In this document: one piece after another, positions 34,204 through 41,812 of the stretch
How positions within the stretch are numbered: position 1 is the stretch's first letter
Layout of the letters: the number at the start of each line of letters is the position of its first letter
Origin: Pseudomonas fluorescens
Lineage (GTDB): Bacteria; Pseudomonadota; Gammaproteobacteria; Pseudomonadales; Pseudomonadaceae
Assembly: GCF_902498185.1 (NCBI RefSeq)
Contig: NZ_CABVIX010000006.1
Location: 247,311-311,310, forward strand
Direction: 5' to 3'
Length of the DNA stretch: 64,000 bases
Translations under genes and position numbers: made by a program
The notes under the pieces: model-generated
Databases searched by the model: none
The model's input: the letters and a program-made list of their open reading frames with translations, nothing else
Told to the model about the DNA's origin: nothing

Positions 34204-35212
34204 GGTTCTGGTTCCTTGTGAGTGGAGCGGCGGCCGGCTGGTCGGCGTAGTACCGGGCCAGCTTCAGGTCGCGTGCATCCTGCTGTGGGTGGCCGAGCCA
34301 GGTATCGAACCCCAGGCGCTGGCCGGCGTTGAGTTGCAGGGCGGGTACTTGCTCGCGCGCGAGGATCAGGTTGAGGTCCCAGTCCATTTCCTGGCCCAGG
34401 TACTCCGCGACCCACGCCGCCAGCTCGACGAAAGCCTGGCCGCCGGGCAGCAGGGCGTGATACTGGTCGAGACCGAGCGGGCCGAGACATAGCCGGAACT
34501 TGTGCTGGCGGTCCCAGACGTAACGGCCCAGGCAAAAATCCACCCCCAGGCGATTGGCGCGCACGCCCAGTTGGCTGCGCTCGGGCAGTTCGAGCCATTG
34601 GCCGACGTATTCTTCAAGCGTCACCGGGACGCCGAAGTAACCCGCCAGGATGCTGCACAAGCCATCGGGGTATCGGGTCTGGGCGGACAGATGGCCGGTC
34701 CAGTGCAGCTTGGCAGTATCGGCCAGGGCGCCCTGGCCCTGCAGCTCCGGCTGGCCACGCCCGCTCAGCGCGGCAAGGCGTGCAGCCCAGTAGTCATCGC
34801 CGGGGCGGTCATGGCTGACAGTCGGACGCGCTTCGGCCCAGGCCCGGTAGAACAGGCTCAGCAGGCGGTGGTGGAAGATATCCAGGAAGCGCTTGCTGGT
34901 CGGGTCGGCATGGTTGCGCTGACGCTCGCGCATGTATTCGGTCAGGTGCAGCGGCAGCGGGCCGTTGGGGCCGCCGAGGCCGAAGAAGAATTGCTCAAGG
35001 CGCGCCGGCTCGCCGTCGACGGCGCTGACTGATGCCAAGGTGGCCGGGGCGAATCCGCAGTCCAGCCGTTGACCCAGGCGCACGGGCTCGTCGGCCAGGC
35101 GCAGTGAATGGCCAAAGCGGGGAAGCTCGGGATATTCGGCCTCGAGGCGGCGCAGCGCCTGAAAGAAGTCGAACTCCCACGGCTCGGCCTGCATCGACTC
35201 CAATGTGCTCAC
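34196..35212 (-). CDS. tssG: Type VI secretion baseplate protein TssG
   Basis: The 338-residue protein has the TssG N-terminus (EPWEFDFFQALRRLEAEYP), GLGGPNGPLPLHLTEYM near residue 95, FLDIFHHRLLSLFYRAW near 120, and the C-terminal RLGFDTWLG. It forms the baseplate wedge with TssE, TssF and TssK. I assign GTG 35212, which overlaps the tssF stop by 4 bp (GTGA) and gives the standard length, and not the earlier in-frame ATG at 35449 inside tssF. Confidence 0.93.
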   Translation of the reverse strand: MSTLESMQAEPWEFDFFQALRRLEAEYPELPRFGHSLRLADEPVRLGQRLDCGFAPATLASVSAVDGEPARLEQFFFGLGGPNGPLPLHLTEYMRERQRNHADPTSKRFLDIFHHRLLSLFYRAWAEARPTVSHDRPGDDYWAARLAALSGRGQPELQGQGALADTAKLHWTGHLSAQTRYPDGLCSILAGYFGVPVTLEEYVGQWLELPERSQLGVRANRLGVDFCLGRYVWDRQHKFRLCLGPLGLDQYHALLPGGQAFVELAAWVAEYLGQEMDWDLNLILAREQVPALQLNAGQRLGFDTWLGHPQQDARDLKLARYYADQPAAAPLTRNQNHG

Positions 35213-37071
35213 AGAGTAGGCCTGCGACCGGGCTTGGCTTTCCAGCGCATGATCTCGCCCCGGTCGCTGCTGCGCAGCACGGTTTCGGTGAAGCTGTTGA
35301 TCGACACGTAACGGGTCAGGAATCGCTCGAACACAGCCCCGAGCAGGAACACCCCGGTGCCTCGGAAGGCGTTCTCGTCGAAGGTCAGGGTGATCTCCAG
35401 GCCGCGGCCGAAGACGATCGGCCCCGGCATCGGCAGCCGTCGGGTGCAAGGTTTGCTGCTGACTTCGCGCAAGCCGTCGATCTGCAGTTGCAGGGCGTTG
35501 TCCTGGGGGTCGCCGTACAAGCGCAGCAGTTCGCGCAGCGCGGCGGCGCCCTGGCCTTGTTCGGCCAATGACAGGTAGTTCAGCGACAGCTGGCTGATCA
35601 GGCGCCAGGCGCGGTTATCGTGGGCATGGCTGGCCTTGGGCCGGCTCGGCCTGGCAAGGCAACGGACCGCCGTGACCGGGGCGCTGTCAGCCAGGCTGAA
35701 ATCGCTGCGTGCGTCGCCGACATTCATGAACAACGGCAAGTCACGGTTACTGCACAGGGCGCTGACACCGAGCTGGCGCAGGTCGTGACGATACGGTGCC
35801 TGCTGGCCATCGACCAGGCTGACGAAGGTCTCGCTGCCCATGTAGCTGGAGCGGGTACCGTTGCGCCGCTGTTCGCTGGAGAGCACACGCTGTTCGCGGC
35901 GAACGATGTAGTAAGCCTGGTCACGGCCATAGCGTGATGGGTCGCGTACGGCGTAGAACGGAAGGAACTCCTGGTCCGGCCCGGTCCCGTGCCCCGTGAC
36001 CCGCTGCAGCGAATGAATCTCGAAGTCGGCTGGCCGCGTCCGGTCGGCAATCACATGGTGTTCATGGACCCTTTCGCTCAGGTGGATGCGGTCGACCCGC
36101 CGCGGGAACAGGTTGATCGCCGGGGTGCAGAACGGCACGAACTGAGCGGCGCCGACGCTGCCTTCCAGGCCCTGGTCGATTCGGTCGAACAATATGAGTA
36201 TTTCCAGTTCCTGCCCATGACAGCGTTTGACTGCGCGCTCCAGGCCGGCGAAGTCGACGAACAGGAAACGTTGCGGCAGCGCGAAATATTCCTGCAGGAG
36301 GCGGTAGCCCTGGAACGCCTGCGGGACCACGGGGAGGGCAGCCTCACAGTCGTCGAAACCGCAGGGCAGCAAGGCCTGCTCGACCGGGATGCGTTCGACC
36401 CAATCGGCCCCCGGCTGGCGCACGAACACGGCGCAGGCACTGCCCAGCAGTTGCTCGTACAGGCGGAACGGGGTTTCGTCGGCGCCATTGAGGTAGAGCG
36501 GCAGGTGGGTCAGCGGCAGGCTGGAGAACGGCACCTCGGCCCCACTGCGCAGGGTCAGGCGTAGACCGGCGCGGGCTTTCGGCTCGGTGGTGGCCAGACG
36601 CCCCAGCACGGCGCTGGGGTTGGCAAAGTACTCGGCGCGGGCGACTTGCACCGGCCACAGGGTGACGTCCTGAGTACTGCGAAACTCGCACGGCGTCTGC
36701 GAGTCAAGGCCGAGGTTGGCGCGCAGCACGCGGTTGCGTGGCAACAGGAAGCCGGCAGCCAGTGAGCCTTCGTCCGGGGAGGTCTGCAGTTGCACCACGG
36801 TCATCGATGGAGTCGGCGCCAGGTAGTGTGGGTAGGCGATCTCGAGCAAATTGTGGGTAAACGTCGGATATTCGGCATCGAGCTTCAACTGGACCCGCGC
36901 AGTGAGGTAGGCGAAGCCTTCGAGCAGGCGCTCGACATAAGGGTCGGCACATTCGATCCCGGTCAGCGTCAGGCGCCCGGCGATCTTCGGGTATTCCTTG
37001 GCAAACTCGGCGGCACCCTCGCGGATGTGCTGCAGTTCCTGGTTGTACAACGCCAGCAGGCGCGGATTCAT
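35209..37071 (-). CDS. tssF: Type VI secretion baseplate protein TssF
   Basis: The 620-residue protein starts [23 protein letters not shown] and contains [30 protein letters not shown] near residue 30 and a long body ending in [23 protein letters not shown], all typical for TssF. It forms the wedge complex with TssG. The ATG at 37071 overlaps tssE by 4 bp (ATGA). The longer in-frame start at 37170 lies inside tssE and is rejected. Confidence 0.95.
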   Translation of the reverse strand: MNPRLLALYNQELQHIREGAAEFAKEYPKIAGRLTLTGIECADPYVERLLEGFAYLTARVQLKLDAEYPTFTHNLLEIAYPHYLAPTPSMTVVQLQTSPDEGSLAAGFLLPRNRVLRANLGLDSQTPCEFRSTQDVTLWPVQVARAEYFANPSAVLGRLATTEPKARAGLRLTLRSGAEVPFSSLPLTHLPLYLNGADETPFRLYEQLLGSACAVFVRQPGADWVERIPVEQALLPCGFDDCEAALPVVPQAFQGYRLLQEYFALPQRFLFVDFAGLERAVKRCHGQELEILILFDRIDQGLEGSVGAAQFVPFCTPAINLFPRRVDRIHLSERVHEHHVIADRTRPADFEIHSLQRVTGHGTGPDQEFLPFYAVRDPSRYGRDQAYYIVRREQRVLSSEQRRNGTRSSYMGSETFVSLVDGQQAPYRHDLRQLGVSALCSNRDLPLFMNVGDARSDFSLADSAPVTAVRCLARPSRPKASHAHDNRAWRLISQLSLNYLSLAEQGQGAAALRELLRLYGDPQDNALQLQIDGLREVSSKPCTRRLPMPGPIVFGRGLEITLTFDENAFRGTGVFLLGAVFERFLTRYVSINSFTETVLRSSDRGEIMRWKAKPGRRPTL

Positions 37072-37583
37072 GCTCGCCTCCTGCGCTCGGCGGGGACAAC
37101 GCGAACATGGCCGGATTCGAGGTCCACGTCGGTGTAGAGCAACAGCGGCAAGGCGGCGGGCTGGGCCCACAGGTCGCCTTCGATCTCGAAGCTCAGGGCA
37201 TTGGCGTTCATTTCGGCAGGGGCTGCCTGGGCGCGTACCTTCAAGGTATGGGCGAGAATCCTCGGCTCATAGGTGACGATGGCCTGGTGGATGATGCGCT
37301 CCAGCGCGCCAAGGTCGATATTCGAAGCGCTGTTGCCTGCCAGGGCAGGGAGGCCGTAGTTGATCACCGAGGCGCCAGCGAGCGTGTCGAGCGTGGTGCT
37401 GGCATCCAGCAGCGAGGTGGTATTGAGCAGCCACGCCAGGTCGCGCAGCACCGACGACTTGAGCTGTTGCAGAGTGAGCACGCGCTTGTCGGGGGCTTCC
37501 TGCGGATTGCCCGGGTCGTCGTCTGTCAGGCGGTCCAGCAGCGAGGGCTGCAGGCGGTCGCGGGCGGCAATCTCGGCTACCAC
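37068..37583 (-). CDS. tssE: Type VI secretion baseplate protein TssE (gp25-like)
   Basis: The 171-residue protein has the gp25-like [17 protein letters not shown]-terminus, the strong [17 protein letters not shown] segment near residue 45, [12 protein letters not shown] near 72 and [15 protein letters not shown] near 103. The start is a GTG behind a weak GAGAGA. It follows hcp by 122 bp, where H1-type clusters normally have tagJ; no ORF of TagJ type is present here. Confidence 0.92.
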   Translation of the reverse strand: MVAEIAARDRLQPSLLDRLTDDDPGNPQEAPDKRVLTLQQLKSSVLRDLAWLLNTTSLLDASTTLDTLAGASVINYGLPALAGNSASNIDLGALERIIHQAIVTYEPRILAHTLKVRAQAAPAEMNANALSFEIEGDLWAQPAALPLLLYTDVDLESGHVRVVPAERRRRA

Positions 37584-37705
37584 GTCGGGAGTTCTCTCAG
37601 GGTTGTGGGCGAAACAGCGTCGTCAGGCTCGAGGTCATCCGCTGCCCCTCTCGTCGAAGGGTAGCGATGGGGGCGGCGGGCAGCCCAGAGCAGGCAACGA
37701 CCAGG

Positions 37706-38194
37706 TCAGATCTTGACGTTGGAGCGGATGTTCCAGCCGTACTTGATCGGGCCGCCTTCCTTGGTGCCGTCAGCCTTCTGCGGCTGGTAGTCGACAGTGA
37801 CCTTGCCGAAATTCAACGTCACGTTCTCGGTCAGGCGGTCATCGGTGCCCGAACCGCCGGTGCTCAGCGAGCTGATGATCACCTCTTCGAGGTTGATGAT
37901 CAGGTACTCGACCTGGCTCTCGCCGCCTGCTTTGCGAACAGTGAGCTTTACCTTGTCGATGTGCTTGCCGCTGGAACAGTGGGCCATCAGGTTCGGGCTG
38001 GACTTGTCGATGTACTTGGTGATCGACAGGTCCTGAATGTTGACCTTGCCGGAGCCGCCGCCACTGCCCATGTGCATGTTGCCGGACTGGGACATGCCCC
38101 AGCTCCAGTTGAGTACGTCGATTTCTTCCTTGTGAGCCTTGTCGTTGGACTCGCCCTTGATGTCGCCGATCTTGATGAAAATGTCTACAGCCAT
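37706..38194 (-). CDS. hcp: Type VI secretion tube protein Hcp (TssD)
   Basis: The 162-residue protein is Hcp1-like: MAVDIFIKIGDIKGESNDKAHKEEIDVLNW, SWGMSQSGNMHMG, KVNIQDLSITKYIDKSSPNLM and the C-terminal GWNIRSNVKI. Hexameric rings of it stack into the inner tube, and it can carry small effectors in its lumen. A GAGG ribosome binding site precedes the ATG. The 96-bp gap from tssC is GC-rich with several short hairpins (for example GCGTG / CACGC at 38253-38270), which may separate hcp transcript stability from the rest. Confidence 0.96.
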   Translation of the reverse strand: MAVDIFIKIGDIKGESNDKAHKEEIDVLNWSWGMSQSGNMHMGSGGGSGKVNIQDLSITKYIDKSSPNLMAHCSSGKHIDKVKLTVRKAGGESQVEYLIINLEEVIISSLSTGGSGTDDRLTENVTLNFGKVTVDYQPQKADGTKEGGPIKYGWNIRSNVKI

Positions 38195-38290
38195 GATGTC
38201 CTCGGAATGACGCTTCGGTCAGCGGTTGAAGGAGAGGGGTGGGGCTCCCCCGGCGTGGGCAGGCTCACGCAGAGGAGACCCCGGGGTCAG
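38195..38290 (-). promoter_or_regulatory. tssC-hcp spacer with GC hairpins
   Basis: This spacer holds a 12-bp palindrome GACCCCGGGGTC (38277-38288) that overlaps the end of tssC, and a 5-bp stem GCGTG-N8-CACGC (38253-38270). Hcp is needed in large excess over baseplate proteins, so an RNA-processing or stabilising element here is reasonable, but no promoter is evident. Confidence 0.35.
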
Positions 38291-39784
38291 TCAAGCCCCT
38301 TTGGCCGAAGGCAGCTTCGATACCAGGCGCAGCGACACGGTCAGCCCTTCGAGCTGGTAGTGCGGGCGCAGGTAGAAGCGCGAGTTGTAGTAACCCGGGT
38401 TGCCCTCGACGTCCTCGACCACCACTTCCGCGGCCGCCAGCGGGTGCTGGGCCTTGGTGGTCTCGGTGGAATGCGCCGGGTCGCCGTCGACGTAGTTGAG
38501 GATCCAGTCCTGCAGCCAGCGCTGCATCTCGTCCTTTTCCTTGAACGAGCCGATCTTGTCGCGAACGATGCACTTCAGGTAATGGGCGAAGCGGCAGGTG
38601 GCGAACAGGTACGGCAGGCGCGCAGCCAGATTGGCGTTGGCGGTGGCGTCCGGATCGTCGTATTCAGCCGGCTTCTGCAGCGACTGGGCGCCGATGAACG
38701 CGGCGAAATCGGTGTTCTTCTTGTGCAGCAGTGGCATGAAGCCGTTCTTCGCCAACTCCGCTTCGCGGCGGTCTGAAATGGCGATCTCGGTCGGGCACTT
38801 CATGTCAACGCCACCGTCATCGGTGGGGAAGGTGTGCGCCGGCAGGCCTTGCACCTCACCGCCCGACTCCACGCCGCGAATCCGCGAGCACCAGCCGTAG
38901 TACTTGAACGAGCGGTTGATGTTCACGGCCATGGCGTAGGCGGCGTTGGCCCAGGTGTACTTGCTGCTGTCGGCGCCGTCGGTGTCCTCTTCGAAGGCGA
39001 ACGCCTCCACCGGGTCGGTCTTGGCGCCATACGGCAGGCGCGCCAGGAAGCGCGGCATGGTCAGGCCGATGTAGCGGGAGTCTTCCGACTCACGCAGCGA
39101 GCGCCAACCGGCGTACTCCGGGGTAGTGAAGATCTTGGTGAGGTCGCGCGGATTGGACAGCTCCTGCCACGAACCCATGCCCATCACCGTTGGCGATGCG
39201 GCCGAGATGAACGGCGCGTGCATGGATGCGCAGACTTTGGACATCTCGCCGAGCAACTCGACATCGGGCGGCGACTGGTCGAAGTAGTAGTCGCCCACCA
39301 GGCAGCCGTAAGGCTCGCCGCCGAACTGGCCGTATTCTTCTTCGTAGAGCTTCTTGAACACCGGGCTCTGGTCCCAGGCGGTGCCCTTGAATTTCTTCAG
39401 GGTCTTGTGCAGGTCGGTCTTCGAGACGTTGAGCACGCGAATCTTCAGCTGCTCGTCGCTCTCGGTGTTGTTGACCAGGTAGTGCAGGCCACGCCAGGCG
39501 CTTTCCAGCTGCTGGAAATCATCGTGGTGGATGATCTGGTTGACCTGTGCGGCGAGCTTCTGGTCGATGGCGGCGATGATCTGCTCGATCGAACCGATGG
39601 CGTCGTCGGACACCAGGCTGGTCTGCGCCAGGGCTTGCTCGGCCAGGGTGCGCACGGCGGTCTCGACGGCTTCCTTGGCACGCTCGGTCTTGGGCTTGAA
39701 TTCCTGCAGCAGCAGGCTGGCGAACTCGCTTGGGTCCTGGGTGGCCGCTGGCTGGGCCTGGGTTTTGCGCAATGGGTCGTTCAT
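38291..39784 (-). CDS. tssC: Type VI secretion sheath large subunit TssC (VipB)
   Basis: The 497-residue protein shows family blocks LESAWRGLHYLVNNTE near residue 92, YGCLVGDYYFDQSPPDVELL near 158, FISAASPTVMGMGSWQELSNPRDL near 190, and the C-terminal NPGYYNSRFYLRPHYQLEGLTVSLRLVSKLP. With TssB it builds the contractile sheath. It starts 11 bp after tssB, the universal order. Confidence 0.96.
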   Translation of the reverse strand: MNDPLRKTQAQPAATQDPSEFASLLLQEFKPKTERAKEAVETAVRTLAEQALAQTSLVSDDAIGSIEQIIAAIDQKLAAQVNQIIHHDDFQQLESAWRGLHYLVNNTESDEQLKIRVLNVSKTDLHKTLKKFKGTAWDQSPVFKKLYEEEYGQFGGEPYGCLVGDYYFDQSPPDVELLGEMSKVCASMHAPFISAASPTVMGMGSWQELSNPRDLTKIFTTPEYAGWRSLRESEDSRYIGLTMPRFLARLPYGAKTDPVEAFAFEEDTDGADSSKYTWANAAYAMAVNINRSFKYYGWCSRIRGVESGGEVQGLPAHTFPTDDGGVDMKCPTEIAISDRREAELAKNGFMPLLHKKNTDFAAFIGAQSLQKPAEYDDPDATANANLAARLPYLFATCRFAHYLKCIVRDKIGSFKEKDEMQRWLQDWILNYVDGDPAHSTETTKAQHPLAAAEVVVEDVEGNPGYYNSRFYLRPHYQLEGLTVSLRLVSKLPSAKGA

Positions 39785-39795
39785 GGGCTGTCTCC

Positions 39796-40311
39796 TCAGG
39801 CGCTCGGCTCGGAATCGGCGGGTTTCGGGGCGCTGGCCAGGGCCTGCAGCAGGGCCGGGTCCTTGATGGCCTTGAGGATGATCTCCTCGGCACCGGTCTT
39901 GCCGTCCATGTAGGTCAGCAGGTTGGCCAGCTGGGTACGGGCCTCGAGCAGCTGGTTCAGCGCGTCGACCTTGCGCGCCACGGCGGCAGGGCTGAAGTCG
40001 TCCATGCTCTCGAAGGTGATGTCCAGGCTCAGGTTGCCTTCACCGGTCAGCTCGTTCGGCACGTTGAATGCCACCCGTGGCTTCATGGCTTTGAGCCGCG
40101 AGTCGAAGTTGTCGACATCGACCTCCAGGAACTTGCGGTCGGCCACCGCCGGTAGCGGCTCGGCGGGTTTGCCGGCCAGGTCCGAAAGCACGCCCATGAC
40201 GAAGGGCAGCTGGACCTTTTTCTCGGCGCCGTAGAGTTCTACGTCGTACTCGATCTGGACCCGCGGTGCACGGTTGCGCGCGATGAATTTCTGGGAGCTG
40301 TCTTTCGCCAC
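39796..40311 (-). CDS. tssB: Type VI secretion sheath small subunit TssB (VipA)
   Basis: The 171-residue protein begins MAKDSSQKFIARNRAPRVQIEYDVE and includes KVQLPFVMGVLSDLAGKP and FLEVDVDNFDSRLKAMKPRVAF, the typical TssB core. The C-terminal helices (ARTQLANLLTYMDGKTGAEEII) include the ClpV-interacting helix region of related proteins. It is 73 bp after tssA. A poly-Ala C-terminus, near ALASAPKPADSEPSA, varies between species. Confidence 0.95.
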   Translation of the reverse strand: MAKDSSQKFIARNRAPRVQIEYDVELYGAEKKVQLPFVMGVLSDLAGKPAEPLPAVADRKFLEVDVDNFDSRLKAMKPRVAFNVPNELTGEGNLSLDITFESMDDFSPAAVARKVDALNQLLEARTQLANLLTYMDGKTGAEEIILKAIKDPALLQALASAPKPADSEPSA

Positions 40312-40384
40312 GTTGTTCCTCCTGCTCGCCGGTGCGGCGGCTCTGTTCGTTGCGGGCGTCGGTGTTTATGCGGCCGCGAAGGCG

Positions 40385-41416
40385 TCAGTCGCTTTCGGGG
40401 CCGCGCAGGTTCTCGAATTGCGACATGCCATCGGGGATCAGGTCGCGGACGATGGTCGCGAAATCGGCGTTGACCAGGTTCTTCGCCCGGCGCAGCAGCA
40501 CCGGCAGCGGGCTGGACGGTTCGTGGCGGGCGTAGTACTGCAGCAGACGATCCAGGCTTTGCAGCACGTCGTCGCGGCTGTTCACTTCGCCTGGCCGAGC
40601 GGCTGGGCGCGGCGCGGCAGCGTGAGCGGACGGCTGGTCGTCGTTGGCGCTGCTGGTGAGTGCGTCGTCCAGGCTGCTGACGGGCGCTGCCCCTTCCGGG
40701 CTGTAGTCCTTGAGCACCTGCTGCACCTGGCGCAAAGGCTGGCGCAAAGCCGACAGGTCGACGCCACTGGCCGAGCCAACCAGGTCGTTGACTTGGCTCT
40801 CGATAGTGTCCAGGGCTTCGCGGGCCATCTGCAGGGCCTGCTGGCATTCGTGCAATTGCTCGGGCTCGGCATCGCGCAGGGCGGCGGCCAGTTCTTCCGC
40901 GCTCAGTTGCTCGCTGGCGAAGTGCTGGACGCTCGCAGCATGCAGGGCCGCGCGCAGGGTAACCGGGCCAAAGGCGCGCGAGCGCACCAGCACAGCGTCG
41001 CGCAGCAGGGCGATATTGGTGTCGCAGGTCAGGCCGGCCAGGGCATTGACCCGCACGGTGGGGTCATTGTCGTCAGCGGCGTCCAGTTGCGGATGCAGGT
41101 ACAGCCAGTATTCGCCCAGCAGCCCGCGGATCAGCTCAAGGCCCGCGGCCAGGCCCGGCAGGCCATGCAGCGCGAGGTTGGACTGCACCAGGAAGTGGGT
41201 GATGCGCAGGTCTTTGCTGCGCTGAAGCAGGGCAGTGCAGGCCTGTTCGAGGGCGCGCCACTGCGGCGGTTCGGCAGGCTGTACTGCGTCACCCATCACG
41301 CGCTCGGGGCGGCCTTGGGCATCGCGTTCAAGTTGCAGGAATTGGGCATCGTATTCAAGGTCGTCGCCGCACGGGAAATCAGCGGAAATAGGGGCGAGCA
41401 GCAGCGGCGAGTTCAC
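40385..41416 (-). CDS. tssA: Type VI secretion assembly protein TssA (TssA1-like)
   Basis: The 343-residue protein has the ImpA_N domain at the start (LLLAPISADFPCGDDLEYD, then ITHFLVQSNLALHGLPGLAAGLELI) and a short C-terminal region ending PLPVLLRRAKNLVNADFATIV, as in P. aeruginosa TssA1. It caps the tube-sheath during assembly. GTG 41416 is 11 nt after GGAG. A short reading frame MEIETW begins at 41433 with its own AAGGG, and its TGA overlaps this GTG (GTGA); either it is a leader or the true N-terminus was moved out of frame by a base change. Confidence 0.92.
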   Translation of the reverse strand: MNSPLLLAPISADFPCGDDLEYDAQFLQLERDAQGRPERVMGDAVQPAEPPQWRALEQACTALLQRSKDLRITHFLVQSNLALHGLPGLAAGLELIRGLLGEYWLYLHPQLDAADDNDPTVRVNALAGLTCDTNIALLRDAVLVRSRAFGPVTLRAALHAASVQHFASEQLSAEELAAALRDAEPEQLHECQQALQMAREALDTIESQVNDLVGSASGVDLSALRQPLRQVQQVLKDYSPEGAAPVSSLDDALTSSANDDQPSAHAAAPRPAARPGEVNSRDDVLQSLDRLLQYYARHEPSSPLPVLLRRAKNLVNADFATIVRDLIPDGMSQFENLRGPESD

Positions 41417-41424
41417 CAGGTTTC

Positions 41425-41436
41425 GATCTCCATATC
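41425..41436 (-). promoter_or_regulatory. Possible RsmA site over the tssA ribosome binding site
   Basis: On the minus strand GAT-ATGGAG-ATC places AUGGAG in a loop with a short 3-4 bp stem, and the GGAG is the tssA ribosome binding site. It has the ANGGA core but matches CANGGANG at only 6 of 8 positions. Confidence 0.4.
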
Positions 41437-41501
41437 AGCCCTTGGTGAGGGCTTGAGGCGCCTTCGTTCAAACGGTGAACAGGCGCACGAACTTTTCGAA
41501 A

Positions 41502-41540
41502 AATGCTAACTTGATATCACAGTGATATCATATTGGCATT
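41502..41540. promoter_or_regulatory. 39-bp dyad with perfect 19-bp core in the T6SS control region
   Basis: TGATATCAC-A-GTGATATCA (41512-41530) is a perfect palindrome about 41521. The symmetry continues outward: AATGC (41502-41506) pairs with GCATT (41536-41540), and AA/TT match in between, giving 16 of 19 half-site positions matched. TGATATCA also occurs twice as a direct repeat. It overlaps the -35 box of the candidate fha promoter, so the bound protein could repress or activate both operons. The regulator is unknown. Confidence 0.7.
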
Positions 41541-41561
41541 CCGAAGCTGCGCATTTATGGT
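41533..41561 (+). promoter_or_regulatory. Candidate sigma70 promoter of the fha operon
   Basis: TTGGCA (41533-41538) and TATGGT (41556-41561) are separated by 17 bp; five and four of six bases match consensus. It predicts an RNA start near 41568 and a leader of about 245 nt before the fha ATG, in which the downstream hairpins would be transcribed. Confidence 0.45.
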
Positions 41562-41745
41562 TTATTTCCCAACTGATGTCAAGGTAAGCTACGCGCCGAA
41601 AGTGTCACTTTGAACCAATTCACGCAGCTGCTGTCCATCTCGCTCGCGTGCGATCAAAGTGCCTTGAATGGGCGCCAGTCTTGAGCGGAAGCATCCGTCA
41701 TGACTTCCCCTAAGCCATTGAATTATGGCGCTTTAAACGCAGCCG

Positions 41746-41780
41746 CGGAGCGGTTGCTCCGATCCACCCGTTTGGGTGGA
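41746..41780 (+). promoter_or_regulatory. Two adjacent tetraloop hairpins in the fha leader
   Basis: CGGAGC-GGTT-GCTCCG (41746-41761) and TCCACCC-GTTT-GGGTGGA (41763-41780) are perfect 6-bp and 7-bp stems with 4-nt loops, separated by one base. They sit 33 nt upstream of the fha start. They may present or shield binding sites for an RNA-binding protein or act as an attenuator; no U-tract follows. Confidence 0.55.
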
Positions 41781-41796
41781 GCTTAGGTTTCGCATA

Positions 41797-41812
41797 TATG
41801 CATGGAGGCATA
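41797..41812 (+). promoter_or_regulatory. RsmA/CsrA-type hairpin at the fha ribosome binding site
   Basis: TATGC (41797-41801) pairs with GCATA (41808-41812) around the loop ATGGAG. The sequence CATGGAGG at 41801-41808 is an exact match to the RsmA/CsrA consensus CANGGANG, and GGAGG is the ribosome binding site of fha, whose ATG follows directly at 41813. Rsm control of the H1 T6SS is well established in P. aeruginosa, so binding would block translation of this operon. Confidence 0.65.

Larger units (their letters stand above)
41417..41812. promoter_or_regulatory. Bidirectional control region of the T6SS cluster
   Basis: This 396-bp gene-free stretch separates the two divergent T6SS operons. 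It holds a 39-bp dyad (41502-41540), a sigma70-like promoter toward fha (41533-41561), two tetraloop hairpins (41746-41780), and an RsmA-type hairpin at the fha ribosome binding site (41797-41812). It is more AT-rich than the flanking genes between about 41490 and 41600. The features are listed individually. Confidence 0.7.

Noticed and set aside
38277..38288. 12-bp palindrome GACCCCGGGGTC as an operator
   Set aside because: It overlaps the tssC stop region in GC-rich DNA and has no partner site; chance is a sufficient explanation.
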